DNA of 64,000 nucleotides from Glebionis coronaria (taxonomy: Eukaryota > Streptophyta > Magnoliopsida > Asterales > Asteraceae), in the NCBI GenBank assembly GCA_025667525.1, contig CM046875.1, positions 118,720,340-118,784,339 on the forward strand. The letters are read 5' to 3'. Position 1 is the first letter of the stretch; every line of letters starts with the position of its first letter. A model generated the notes under the pieces. It had not been told where the DNA came from. It ran no database searches and worked only from the letters and a program-made list of their open reading frames with translations. Shown piece by piece: positions 49,397-60,037 of the stretch. The position numbers and the translations under genes were made by a program.

Positions 49397-49838
49397 AAAG
49401 TTAAAAGTTTCGATAAAAGCACATGCGACTAAATAGGGCCAGTCCTGTACCAACCATTACTTAGTCATAATCCCTGCAACAATGATACATGAAACATAAA
49501 TAAATGAAACTCATCTGTCAAAACTTATCAGAAAAAAAATTTATGTGACTAATTATGAACTATTGGGGTTCAGTACACATAGCCACAGTTCACGAGAAAC
49601 ATTATGCATGAAACAATGACACATAACTAAATATGAATGACGATTGTCCATCCATATTAGTAAAACAATATCGATGAAAACATCAAGGTTAAAACCTCAA
49701 GGTGCTGAAAACATCATGGTTAAAACAACAATGCGCTAAAAACGTCAATACGTAGAATGACAAGCGTTGGTTTAGGAAGCTCCTGGTGACTACCCACTAG
49801 TCACAGGTCGAGTTTTAGAGCCTACAGGTCGAAGCCTT

Positions 49839-49851
49839 GGCTCTGATACCA
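49839..49851 (-). promoter_or_regulatory. Element B primer-binding site (initiator Met tRNA)
   Basis: On the minus strand TGGTATCAGAGCC lies 4 nt inside the 5' LTR. It is the same site and spacing as in the Tekay element. Confidence 0.92.
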
Positions 49852-49855
49852 TAAC

Positions 49856-52502
49856 TGTAACACCCCATTTTGATAATGGAATGTCACGCGTAATTATGGC
49901 GTGTCATCAAAGCATACAAGGATAAATGTCTAAAACATTACATGACCATAGGGATAACCGAAATCAAACATCGGTTCCCAACATAAGCCCAAAATATAAT
50001 AAAGCAAAAGAAAAGAATGAAAGACTAAACAAGCATAAGTATATGAGGGCAAGAAGGAAAAGAAGTCTCTAGCAGCTTCCATCCTATGCACGTCCTCCAA
50101 ATGCTCGAGTCTACCCTAGGGTACCTGCCGTTTGGGGACATGGAAAGGAAAGTAAAGGTTGAGCAAAACGCTCAGTGCACGGACATAGACATAGTATGAA
50201 TGACTAAGCATAATAAAGACTTAATAGCAGCGGAAATGAATAAGTCTTGGAAAACCTGGAACCTGTTCATAAAACTGGTTTTATAGTTTGAAAAGCCTTA
50301 TGTTTATCATATGAAAACTGTTTAACATATTTTACCATTAGCCAATATAGGTCATGAAAATCCACCGTGCATGAATACTTGGAGGGGTGACCTCATCATG
50401 CAAATTAGAGGGGCTGCCTTTAATTTAATATACTAGTTTTTTGGGTAGGAGGGATCATCTCCTTGTGAAGGATGCAAGGCACACACCACATTCACCATGA
50501 AATCCTGACTGAAAACATGTAACTAGGATGCACCCATACGCCCCACATGATAAATATAATATAAATGGCCAAAAGCTGAAGGGACGCCACGAGCAATCAC
50601 TCCGCCGTGGTGAAGTCATAACATCAGTGCTTCTAATGTTATGGTTATGGTACCTCCATAACTAGGTGAAACTGGTCATGCATGTATATGACTATAGGTA
50701 TTCTTAATTAAACTTAAGCAAATCAAACACATAACTTATACTACGGGAAAACATTTGGCTGCATACGGGGAATCCTAATAAGGAAAGAATGTCCATACTG
50801 AAAGGACGGGAATCCGTACCTTATATCCAGTGAACGAAGAAGATGAACTGAGAGGAATCCTACTTCCGTATCACTAATGCTACATAAATACATGCATGAA
50901 TAAGTATCTGCTTACTAAATACGTAGCTAGTTTAATGTCATGTCTTAGCTTATTTTATATGTTCTTACCATGTTTTACTGTTTTAAGCCTTAAACTGTGC
51001 TTATCTTATATTCTGTTTACTCTGATTAAGTAATTCTGGTATTTCATGTATTATTATACTTACTGTGTAATAATAAGTAACTTTCCAAAAATAGCAGGTT
51101 TCCAAAAATAGAAAGTTTCCAAAAATAGAAAGTTTCCAAAAATAGAAAGTTACCAAAAATAGAAAGTTTCCAAAAATAGAAAGTTTCCAAAAATAGAAAG
51201 TTTCCAAAAATAGAAAGTTTCTAAAAACAGAAAGTTTCCAAAAATAGAAAGTTTCCAAAAATAGAATTACTGCTTAAAATAGATAAGTTTCTAAAAATAG
51301 AAAGTTTCCATAAATAGATCAGCTGCCTTAATTAAATAAGTTTCCATAAATAGATTAACTGTCTGAAATAAATAAGTTTCTAAAAATAGAAGGTTTCCAT
51401 AAATAGATTAGCTGGCTTATTTAATTAAGTTTCTAAAAATAGAAAGTTTCCATAATTAGAAATAAGCTGGTTAAATAATCTAAGTATATAAGCCTAAGTG
51501 TTTTCATGATTATTTTCTAAGTCATATGATATAATGTATAGTTTAATAATTATTTCATGTAATTAAATTAAACTATAGGTTAAAATATTTAATTAAAGTA
51601 TAACATGTTTTTAATTAAATAAAGTTAAATACTTAGGTTAAAACATGTATTATTATTTATTAATAATATAACATAAGTCATGTAAATTAATTAATTATAA
51701 CCATGGTTTTTAAATAATTAATTATAAGTCTAAAATATAAAAATACTTAGGTTAAATAATTTCATGATTATTAATAATTAAAATAACCTAAGTCATGTAA
51801 TTCCAAGATTACGTGGATAAAAAGAATAAAAAGAAAAAGGTTTAAAAAGATTTACCGATTACGTGGATCAAAAGAATAAAGAACAAACACGAACACCAAC
51901 AAGAATTCCAAGATCCAAGATCAACAAACACCCTCTTTTGGTGTGTTTGAAGGTGGCGGCCATAAGAGAAAAAAAGAAGGAGGAGGAGGATTTTAGGTTT
52001 TCTGTAAAATTCTTCTGTAGAAAAAAAAAATGAGTAGTGTAAATTCCTTAACCTCCTTTTAGTGAAAAATTGATGGGCTAAGCCCATCCTCCCTCCCTAA
52101 TTTCGTGGTAATGGGGCCCACAAGGGGTAACCCGAATGTTTTCCGTGTCTAAAATATTGGTGTGTTCTCGTATGTTCTCATGTTCGTGTTTTACGTGTTC
52201 TCGTTAAATATTAACCGTGACTTTATATATTTATTCATGTTCGTAATAAATATATATATACGTAATTAATATTAGCTCGTGATTAAATTACGTTCATGAT
52301 TTCATGATCGTATGTTTGTGATTAATTATTGTCAAATAATTATTGCGTGCTCATGCGTAGTAAAATACTTATCGTGTTCTAACACGTACGTAATACGTAA
52401 AATCCTAACACATAATCGTAATCATGCTATATTAGGAAAGTTTTAATCTAGTACGTACGATCTTAAGGGTACTATTCATGGTAAAAGCATGCAGGTTTTA
52501 CA
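49856..52502 (-). repeat. Element B 5' LTR (2647 bp)
   Basis: It starts TGTAACACCCC and ends GCAGGTTTTACA. It matches 8690-11627 except for a loss of about 390 bp near 51803 and a longer 17-bp minisatellite (51083-51266). The junction of the loss carries about 30 bp that look copied from sequence a few tens of bases away. Confidence 0.9.
51083..51266. repeat. 17-bp minisatellite in element B 5' LTR
   Basis: There are about nine near-perfect copies of AGAAAGTTTCCAAAAAT. The 3' LTR has about six (9916-10030), and A's LTRs have two or three (3128-3300, 62690-62860). The open frame across it is a by-product of the repeat. Confidence 0.85.
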
Positions 52503-53065
52503 CATGATGCAGTTTATAAAAAAACCTTTATATGCGCGAGGGTAAACGCCAATGGTCAGTTTACCCAAAACAAAAGACATGGCGAGGGGACGCCTATGGG
52601 TCGGTTCCAAAGTTAAAAGTTTCGATAAAAGCACATGCGATTAAATAGGGCCAATCCTGTACCAACCATTACTTAGTCATAATTCCTGTGACAATGATAC
52701 ATGAAATAAATGAATGAAACTCAGCTGTCAAAACTTAACAGAAAAAAAAATTATGTGACTAATTATGAACTACTGGGTTCAATTTACATTAGCCACGGTT
52801 CACAAGGAACATCGTGCATGAAACAATGACACGTAACTAGGTATGGATGACGATTGTTCAGTCCATATTAGTAAAACAGTATCGATGAAAACATCAAGGT
52901 TAAACATCAAGGTGCTGAAAACATCATGGTTAAAACAACAATGCGCTGAACACATCAATACGTGGAATAACAAGCGTTGGCTTAGGAAGCTCCTGATGAC
53001 TACCCACTAGTCACAGGTCAAGTTTTAGAGCCTACAGATCGAAGCCTTGGCTCTGATACCATTAT
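52503..53065 (-). other. Element A leader, with target-site copy and hairpins
   Basis: catga at 52503-52507 is the right-hand copy of B's target site. The rest matches 49303-49855 of B. It contains a hairpin with an eight-pair stem GGGTAAAC/GTTTACCC (52540-52566), whose loop reads TGACCATTGGC on the element strand. A second hairpin (52587-52608) has a partly mismatched GGGAC-type stem. Confidence 0.85.
53049..53061 (-). promoter_or_regulatory. Element A primer-binding site (initiator Met tRNA)
   Basis: On the minus strand TGGTATCAGAGCC lies 4 nt inside A's 5' LTR, which starts at 53066. Confidence 0.9.
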
Positions 53066-53390
53066 TGTAACACCCTATTTTGGTAAATGGAATGTCACGC
53101 GTGATTATGACATGTCATCAAAGCATGCAAGGTAATATGTAGTAAAACCTACATGACTAAAGGGAAAACCGGAATCAAATATCGGTTCCCAAACATAAAC
53201 CCAAAACATAAATAATATTAAATGAATGAAAGACTAAACAAGCATAAGTATATGAAGGCAAAAGGAGAAGAAGTCTATGGCAACTTCCATCCTAAGCACG
53301 TCCTCCAAATGCTCGAGTCTGTCCTTAGGTACCTTCCGTTTTGGGACATGGAAAGGAAAGTAACGGCTGAGCATAACGCCCAGTGCACGG
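53066..53390 (-). repeat. Element A 5' LTR, first part
   Basis: It starts TGTAACACCC and is collinear with the start of B's LTRs. It is interrupted after cacgg (53386-53390) by the Athila-like element and continues at 61786. Confidence 0.9.
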
Positions 53391-55193
53391 TGAAATTAAG
53401 ATTTTGCTAGTTGAAAAAGTTCGTTTTCTCGGTGTCTAATCGAATTGATTACCAGTTTAAAGTGTGACTCAATCGTTTTTGGTTAACAAAAAGAAAGTTG
53501 ATTATCTATAACTAATTAAAAAGTAAATGCGGAAAGTATTTAAAAGCAAATTAAAGTCAGGTACAAATAATAAAAGTAAAACAAGGTGAAAAATTAAGCT
53601 AGAAAATTACTAGAAAAACACTTAAATAAAATGCAATCTTAAAATAAAACTAAAATAAAAACAACTTAAAATAAAAATAAAAAGGTGGGTAATATAAAAT
53701 TTTGATTTGAAAATAAAGACAAGACATAAAAACTAAGACTCCATCAGAATCCCAGATCCGAATCCCAGATCGGAATCCCAGATCCGAATCCCAGATCCGA
53801 ATGCCAGATCTGAATCCCAGATCGGAATCCTAGATCCGAATCCCAGATCCGAATCCCAGATCCGAATCCCAGATCGGAATCCCAGATCCGAATCCCAGAT
53901 CCGAATCCCAGATCGAAATCCCAGATCGGAATCCCAGATCGGAATCCCAGATCGGAATCCCAGATCCGAATCCCAGATCTGAATCCCAGATCCGAATCCC
54001 AGATCCGAATCTCAGATCCGAATCCCAGATCCGAATCCCAGATCCGAATCCCAGATCCGAATCCCAGATCGGAATCCCAGATCCGAATCCCAGATCCGAA
54101 TCCCAGATCCGAATAAGGGGGAGTATCACAATACCGATTGCAATGTAGAAACCATTGTGGTTTTTACGATCGTAACAAGCTGTCGGAATCCAAATCCCAT
54201 TCCGACGGAATGTAATACAAAATAAGCAAAACCAATAAGCTAAGACTAATAAGCAATAACCGAAACTTGATTAAAAAGATAATGAGACGAGACAAAAAGC
54301 AACAAATTTAAAGACTTTTTCAAAACACAAAATAAGCAAACAAAATAAGCAAACTTTAAAAAGATAAAACTTTTTAGAAAACTTTAAAATCAAATAAGAT
54401 AAATACAAAATAAGCCAATAAGATTGTCAAACTTATAGCGTAAATCGTATACAAGCCTAGATGGAAATAAAAAGACGAACTTTTTAATCAAATAAGCAAT
54501 AAGATTAAGCAAAATCAATGCTTAATCCGAACCACAATCAAATCAAAACAAGAAAAGTAGAATAACATGGATAATAGAAAGCTTGATTAAAGGAAAAATA
54601 AAGATTCAACAACAAAATGAACTTACTTGGAATTAAAAGGCAAGAAATTTAAGACATGAAATTAAAATGACATGAAAAATAAATGGTGCAAGGAATGAAA
54701 ATGGTGGAAAGACTAGTTTTGTCAAAATTAGCTAACAAAGAGAAATGAAGTGAAATGGGTGCTATATATAGGGAGAAGGGAAGGATGCATGTGTTGCTCC
54801 TTCTTTCTTTCTTTCTTCACCTCTTTTCGTCTTCTAAACTCTTCGACTTTTTCGACGTTGTCTCGGGATTGATTAAACTCGTCTTGAAAATTCTTCATTA
54901 ATTAGACTTGGGTTCCTCGTCTTTATTAAACTTCCGTCTTCAGACTTGTTCTTCGATAAATCTTAAGAATAGGTTTTGGACTTCCGTTCTTTTTGCACTC
55001 TTGATCTCTTGACTTCGTCTTTTGTCTTTTTCTTTGATAAAAGCCCGTGTTTTCTTCCCTTTTCACATTTTGGTCCTAAATCACAACAAAAACACAAACC
55101 ACACATAATTCTGACATTTACGACATAAAATACACGTTTTGGCTTGGTTATTATAGTTAAGTGGTAAAAGGATGGGTGTTTTCACACCTATCA
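53391..55193 (-). repeat. Athila-like 3' LTR (1803 bp)
   Basis: It contains a 13-bp minisatellite (about 53745-54115) and AT-rich sequence with AAATAAGCAA words. The next bases inside the element are cacggat, which repeats the target-site sequence (see findings). No polypurine tract is evident directly beside it. Confidence 0.85.
53745..54115. repeat. 13-bp minisatellite in Athila-like 3' LTR (about 28 copies)
   Basis: The unit is AGATCCGAATCCC or AGATCGGAATCCC. The two versions alternate irregularly. The copy in the other LTR (60390-60717) is about 25 units, so the array has changed since insertion. Confidence 0.92.
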
Positions 55194-56663
55194 CACGGAT
55201 TATAGGAATTTCTTCACTTGAAGTTTTTGAGAGATTCTTCATATTTGGACCACGACTTCTTCATTTTCTCCAATATTTATTTTGGACTTTGATATACAAC
55301 GATCCGCCTCCTTTTAGGACTTGGATCTATTTATCCTCATACCTTGTTAGGGCCTTTTTGGATAGACTTCTCCATGATCTTTTGGGGAGTATTTGCTTTT
55401 CGTCGTGTGTCTCGATCCTTCATATTGATTTTCGATAAATGATTCTTCACATCACTTTTGTATCTTTAGCAACAAAATGTAGCCCTCATGCCTTGTTAGG
55501 GCCTTTTCGGACTCGCCAATCTTCGCATCCCGCTTCAATAAGTTATGCCTTGGCTATGAACTCTAATTAATACCGAGAAACTTTTAAACGATCCTGTGCT
55601 AGAAGCTAAGTAACTTTTCAAATCGTACAACCTTATTTATTGCAGATAAATTTATTAACAAGCGATGGGAGAATAGGCTTATAATCAACTCACATAAATT
55701 CACGAAAGAATACCAAACTTATAATTGACTCTATCATCTCTCGTTCTCCACAATTTAAAATCTCAAAGAATGAGACTCGTGGATGCTTAGCCAATTAAAT
55801 CAAAGTTTTGGGTTTTCGAGTCATCTATAGTATCTTGCAAACTCTTAGACTTTTTCAAGTTTAGAATTCGCATTTTAAAGTTCCCTTGATAAACGACTCT
55901 CTAGGATCAATTATAGGAACTTGCGAAAAGTTCTTGTTCTTAAGCCGTATGAGTTAAGACTTTCGCGTTTTAAATTCTCTATATAAAAGCCTAGCAAAAC
56001 TTGACTTAAACACGTTAAGGATACTAGCTAGAGTAAACTTAGATAAGTAAACTCGGGTTGAGTCAAAATATTCACGACTTTGAAAAATTTAAAACCACTT
56101 TATTAAACTTTATTTAAGCAAGGAAAGTAAATAACGATAACAAAGGAGAATACTACTATACTACTAGGCCAACATCTATTTTGAAAAATGTCGAAAAATC
56201 AATTTTCCGGTTAAAATGAGGACAAATACAAAGAAAAGCCCACTTAACTTCGATAAAAGTCCCCCTACACTTAATATAAACATTGTCCTCAATGTTTAAG
56301 CATGTGGGAGTGAACTCCCCTACACTTAGGACATTGTGCACGTTGTTTAAATCTTGCTAAGGAAGAGACAACTAAAGTGATTCCTATTTTTAAATATTGA
56401 AGAATATAAAATAGAGAATCAAAAGAGTTTAGGATAGAACCGGGAAGACGGGGACACGGAATCATGGGTCATCAAAAGTCATCAAGAATGGATCTTTGAA
56501 AGCTCGAATCCCTGCACATGATAAGAAAGAAGACAACAAACACATACAAGGGTCTCCCCCTACACTTATTATAAAAACAAATAAAGATAGATAGATAATC
56601 GGGTTGCCTCCCGAGAAGCGCTTGTTTTTCTTAACCGAGTTGTGAGCCTGACTCGTCCCCGAA
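55194..56663 (-). other. Athila-like interior, 3' non-coding part
   Basis: No convincing coding region. On the minus strand the motif TAAGTGTAGGGG occurs three times (about 56261-56273, 56317-56328, 56556-56568), each like a polypurine tract. Near 56280-56295 is the TGAGGACAATG word typical of Athila and Tat elements. Confidence 0.65.
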
Positions 56664-57728
56664 TTAAATGGTCCATGGGGAAGCCTCGAATGTAATACCG
56701 GGATCAAAGACCTTGTCCTCGTTCCCGGAGGAAAATAATAAAGGAGAGGCCGGAGGGTAAGTCTTGAACGGCATAAAAGTCCTCTCAACATACGAAAAGT
56801 ATGTGAGGTTGCGATCCACGGGAGGTGGGGTGGGTAAAGTAAGCAAATTGTCATTCCCCAAAGACAATTGATGCTCAGAAAGCGGAAAAGCCGTAAGGTT
56901 ATCAATCATGAAATGGTCAATGTCACCTCCCGGGTCAAAGCACTCATCCTCATGAACGTTAATCTCTTCGATTTCTTCATCATCGATAGGGCGTCAAACC
57001 AAGGTTTGTCGTTCCCCTCATTGAGGATTTTAGAAACTCGCTCGAAAAGATCACGATCAAGTACGAGTCCATCATTAATTTGTGGGGATTGTTGATAAGT
57101 TAAATCCACACGAATGTGGTAAACGTAATTCTCATTTGAGGAGTGTTGATTAGGTAACTCCTCGAGAATTGGATGATTGGTCAAGTGAGTTGGTTCGTCA
57201 TTATTAAGAAAAATAAGACGTTCCAACTCATCAAGTTCGGCCTCGACGTTGGAAAAATCGATCTCACTTGTAGGAAGAAGTGGACGTAAAAGAGCTAGCT
57301 CTCGTTCGATAATTTCCGCAATCTCGGGCTCGAATTGGAAATCATTATTAAAAGCGACCTCGTCCTTAAGCTCAGCAAAAGTAGGGACATCACAAACCTC
57401 CTCAAATAAGTTGTCGAGACCAAATTCACTAATCTCACTCAATGTATCACAATCCTTAGACGCATTAGGGATATCGAGATAATGAGGTACAATAGCACTA
57501 GGACATTGAGCAACAGGATCATTCCAAGAAATAGTAGGCTCATCGTCATCATCATCATAATAGTATGGATACACAGGAGGAGGAGTATAAGTCTCGATAT
57601 TCGATATTTGCTCTTGTCGTTGATCCTCTTGACATTTTTCGATGATCTTGTTGCAAGCTTCTTGAACTTTTTGAAAGTTGTCAAAAAGAGTGGCAATTTG
57701 CTCAGGAGGAAATGCAAAAAAAGGGTTG
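56664..57728 (-). pseudogene. Athila-like Gag-region remnant, downstream part
   Basis: The minus-strand frame 56906-57574 (open upstream to about 57730) is acidic, with a DDDDDE run and ERELALLRPLLP text. A second frame, 56664-56909, holds GNEDKVFDPGI, a signature I recall from Athila-like repeat proteins in composites. The two are parts of one frame displaced by one base near 56990. The function of this acidic product is not known. Confidence 0.75.
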
Positions 57729-57733
57729 TTGAT

Positions 57734-59280
57734 TGATAACTAGATTTCCTATGATGAAAAAGTTCGTTTTCTCGGAATCCTCTCGAATTGATCTCGGTTT
57801 AAAGTGGAATGATTTGTTCTTGGTGACAAAAAGTGGATTTGGTTTTCTATTCTATTAAAAAGATAAATGACTGAAGCAAATAAAAATCTGAACCAAAATA
57901 GTTGAAGAAATTAAACTTGAATTTAAATAAAACAATTACTGGAATAGAACATAAAGATAAATTAAACAGTGAACCCAACTTACTGAAAATAAGCTTTATA
58001 CGGAATGTAGCCTTACTCTGAATGAATTGGCCTATTCGGAAAAATTAACCCTATGCGGAATGAAAGTGCAAATCGGAATAACAGGCTTATGCGGAAAAAT
58101 TACTCTATTCGGAATAAATTTGTCTAAGCGGAAAAATTGCCTACTCGGAAAAATAATCTCCTATTCGGAAAAACTGACTCTAATCGGAATATATGTCCTA
58201 TGCGGAAAAACAGATCTCTATTCGGAAAACAATCCTATGCGGAATAAAAGGCTCAATTCGGAAAAAATGTTCTATTCGGAATATCTGGGATATTCCGAAT
58301 AAAGAAGAAAAATAACCTCTACTCGGAATAATTGAAATATTCCGAATAAAGAAGAAAAACAACCTCTACTCGGAATAATTGAAATATTCCGAATATAGAC
58401 AACCCCAGAATCCCTGTTCGGAATCTGGGAAACTCAGTACTGTAGAAAGCGAAGAACAGGGGACTCGGTTAATCCAAAATCAAACTCGATAAGCAAAAAG
58501 GTTTTACCAAATTAAACACAAATCATCTAAATACCATAAGTAATAAATCCCACCAATAAAAACACTAAATCAACAACTTTTAAAAGATCAAAATCAATCA
58601 CGCAAGAACTTAAAAACTTTGAATAAAAATGGAGATGAACAAGATGAATGAAAAGATGGAATCAAAAGATTAATGTAAAGGTAACAAGAGTAATGATTAA
58701 AACACTTACAAGATTGAAAGAAAATTAAAAATCACCAAACACCCTAATGGTGTTGGTGATGAACCGATCCTAAGAAAACTGGGAAAAAGAAAAATGAAAG
58801 CTAACTCCTAAAATGTGAAGGAAAACCCTATATATAGTCCTAGTGGTTGGTTGGTGAGTGGGCTTTCTCCCTTTCTTCTTGTCTTCTCGTCTTTTCAGAA
58901 AAGTTGACGTTTTCGATTCTGATCCGGGATTTGTCGACGATTAAATTCAACTCGTCTTTTAATTTCTTCGTTAAATAGACTTGAGTTTCTTCGACATATG
59001 TAAATCTTCCATCTTTGGTCCTTTTCTTCGATAAATCTTCAAATAGGCCCATTGACTTCAAATCTTTTGCATCTCTTGGACAATAGACTTCGTCTTTAGT
59101 CATTTCCTTGATTAAACCCGTGCAATCCCATGTTTTCTTTAATATTCATCCGGTTAGCTCTGAAAACACAATAAACACAAAAACCACGCATAATTCCAAA
59201 CAAATGATATTAAATACGTGTTTTGGTCTTGTTTTAGCTAGAATTAAGTGGTAAAAGGATGGGTGTTTACACACCTATCA
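57734..59280 (-). mobile_element. Solo LTR of an Athila-like family (1547 bp)
   Basis: It starts TGATAACTAG and ends CACCTATCA, with TSD ttgat at 57729-57733 and 59281-59285. Both ends resemble the host element's LTRs (GTTCGTTTTCTCGG near the start, GGATGGGTGTTT near the end), so it is a related family, but its repeats differ (TATTCGGAA words at 58013-58400). No interior is present, consistent with LTR-LTR recombination after insertion. It splits the host element's gag region. Confidence 0.9.
58013..58400. repeat. Irregular TATTCGGAAAA repeat in solo LTR
   Basis: Roughly twenty copies of (T)CGGAA or GCGGAA words occur with short variable spacers. The 91-codon frame over it is a by-product of the repeat. 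Confidence 0.75.
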
Positions 59281-59285
59281 TTGAT

Positions 59286-59796
59286 CGAGGGAGTGTTGTG
59301 GGGGCTCAAAATTTTGAAAACCTGAATTATAGCATGGGTGTGGCTCATAGTAATTCATCGGTTGAGAAAAATTAGAACACGGATTTGGTTCATAATAATC
59401 CATAGGTGAAGAAAACTGAGGACACGGATTTTGCTCATAATAATTCATTGGCTGACAATAAGAAGTATAGTGAGGGCCCCCACAATTGTTGCAATACGGG
59501 TATTGAGGAAAACCCGGTGCTTCTTGTAGATAGCTATTACCATCGTCATAATTGTAACCTAGTTCTTGCTCGCCATGAGGCGGGTATCGAATTGGACACG
59601 AAACATGCCAATGAGAATCGCTTCCACAATATATGCAAGGGGGGGATAGGAGGTGGATTAGAAAAGGACGAATTAGTCGAATTACACGAGGGACAAAATC
59701 CCAATTGTGAATCGATTGAAATAGGTGGAAGGTCTTTTCCGCATTGCTCGCATGAACACCATTGACATGATTCGCACCCATATAATCGTCTCCCAC
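59286..59796 (-). pseudogene. Athila-like Gag remnant with two zinc knuckles
   Basis: From ATG at 59796 the frame runs 170 codons into the solo-LTR junction. It contains CIYCGSDSHWHVSC (a CCHC knuckle with regular spacing) and CNNCGGPHYTSYC (with one residue fewer before His). Three imperfect repeats around MNYYEPNPC follow. After removal of the solo LTR and one target-site copy, this frame would not continue directly into 57730. It is displaced by one base, so the gag was broken by an indel as well as by the insertion. Confidence 0.8.
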
Positions 59797-60017
59797 ACCC
59801 TACCTAATGAACATAAGAATCCATGAAGAAGAATAGATAAGCAAGAAGATTATTTTTGGCGCAAAACTTTCGAAAAAGAAATGCTTTTTATGATTTTTTA
59901 AATGTTTTTGTATTTTTGAAAAAAATTTTGAAAAATGTAAGAAAAATAACGTTCACGAGTGAACGGATCCCAAAATCCAACGCGTCTCTCACAAAAAACC
60001 ATTAATCTTCACGAAAA

Positions 60018-60035
60018 GAGCCGGCAGCGGTGCCA
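60018..60035 (-). promoter_or_regulatory. Athila-type primer-binding site
   Basis: On the minus strand TGGCACCGCTGCCGGCTC lies 2 nt inside the right LTR. It resembles the TGGCGCCGTTGCCGGGGA site of Athila and Tat elements (Asp tRNA-like), with several differences. Confidence 0.8.
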
Positions 60036-60037
60036 TT

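Larger units (their letters stand above)
47929..49855 (-). pseudogene. Element B interior, 5' portion: Gag remnant and leader
   Basis: The segment resumes element B after the caatg duplication and matches about 7360-8689 plus 52508-53065 of element A. It holds a 52-bp tandem repeat (about 48020-48175), the Gag C-terminal remnant (48217-48671), and a leader with at least two hairpins (49333-49396). No Gag N-terminal or capsid domain is recognisable. This is a deletion derivative. Confidence 0.8.
8690..52502 (-). mobile_element. Element B: gypsy-derived LTR element inserted in element A
   Basis: B is bounded by 5-bp target-site duplications catga (8685-8689 and 52503-52507) and by LTR ends TGTAACACCCC... 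and ...GGTTTTACA. In its own direction it consists of the 5' LTR (52502-49856), primer site, interior (49855-47929, 26148-24402, 12185-11628) and 3' LTR (11627-8690). The interior sums to about 4.2 kb and is split by two later insertions, at agtaa (12181-12185/24402-24406) and caatg (26144-26148/47929-47933). The target lies in A's leader, 560 bp from A's primer site. It encodes no intact protein. Confidence 0.92.

Noticed and set aside
51001..51258. 85-codon frame rich in Phe-Trp-Lys
   Set aside because: It is a translation of the 17-bp minisatellite in the element B LTR.
8690..53065. Tandem array of elements sharing LTRs (LTR-interior-LTR-interior-LTR) formed by unequal recombination
   Set aside because: The catga duplication at 8685-8689 and 52503-52507 and the continuity of A's leader across it show simple nested insertion of B.
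53745..54115. Possible CRISPR-like array
   Set aside because: The units are 13 bp with no unique spacers, within an LTR of a plant element. It is a minisatellite.
53830..54129. Open frame with a 13-residue repeat over the minisatellite
   Set aside because: A 13-bp unit gives a repeating peptide in any open frame. There is no start context and no conservation beyond the repeat, so it is not a gene.
56462..56905. 147-codon minus-strand frame overlapping the Athila-like Gag region
   Set aside because: The neighbouring frame (56664-56909) carries the recognisable GNEDKVFDPGI signature, so this one is a shadow.
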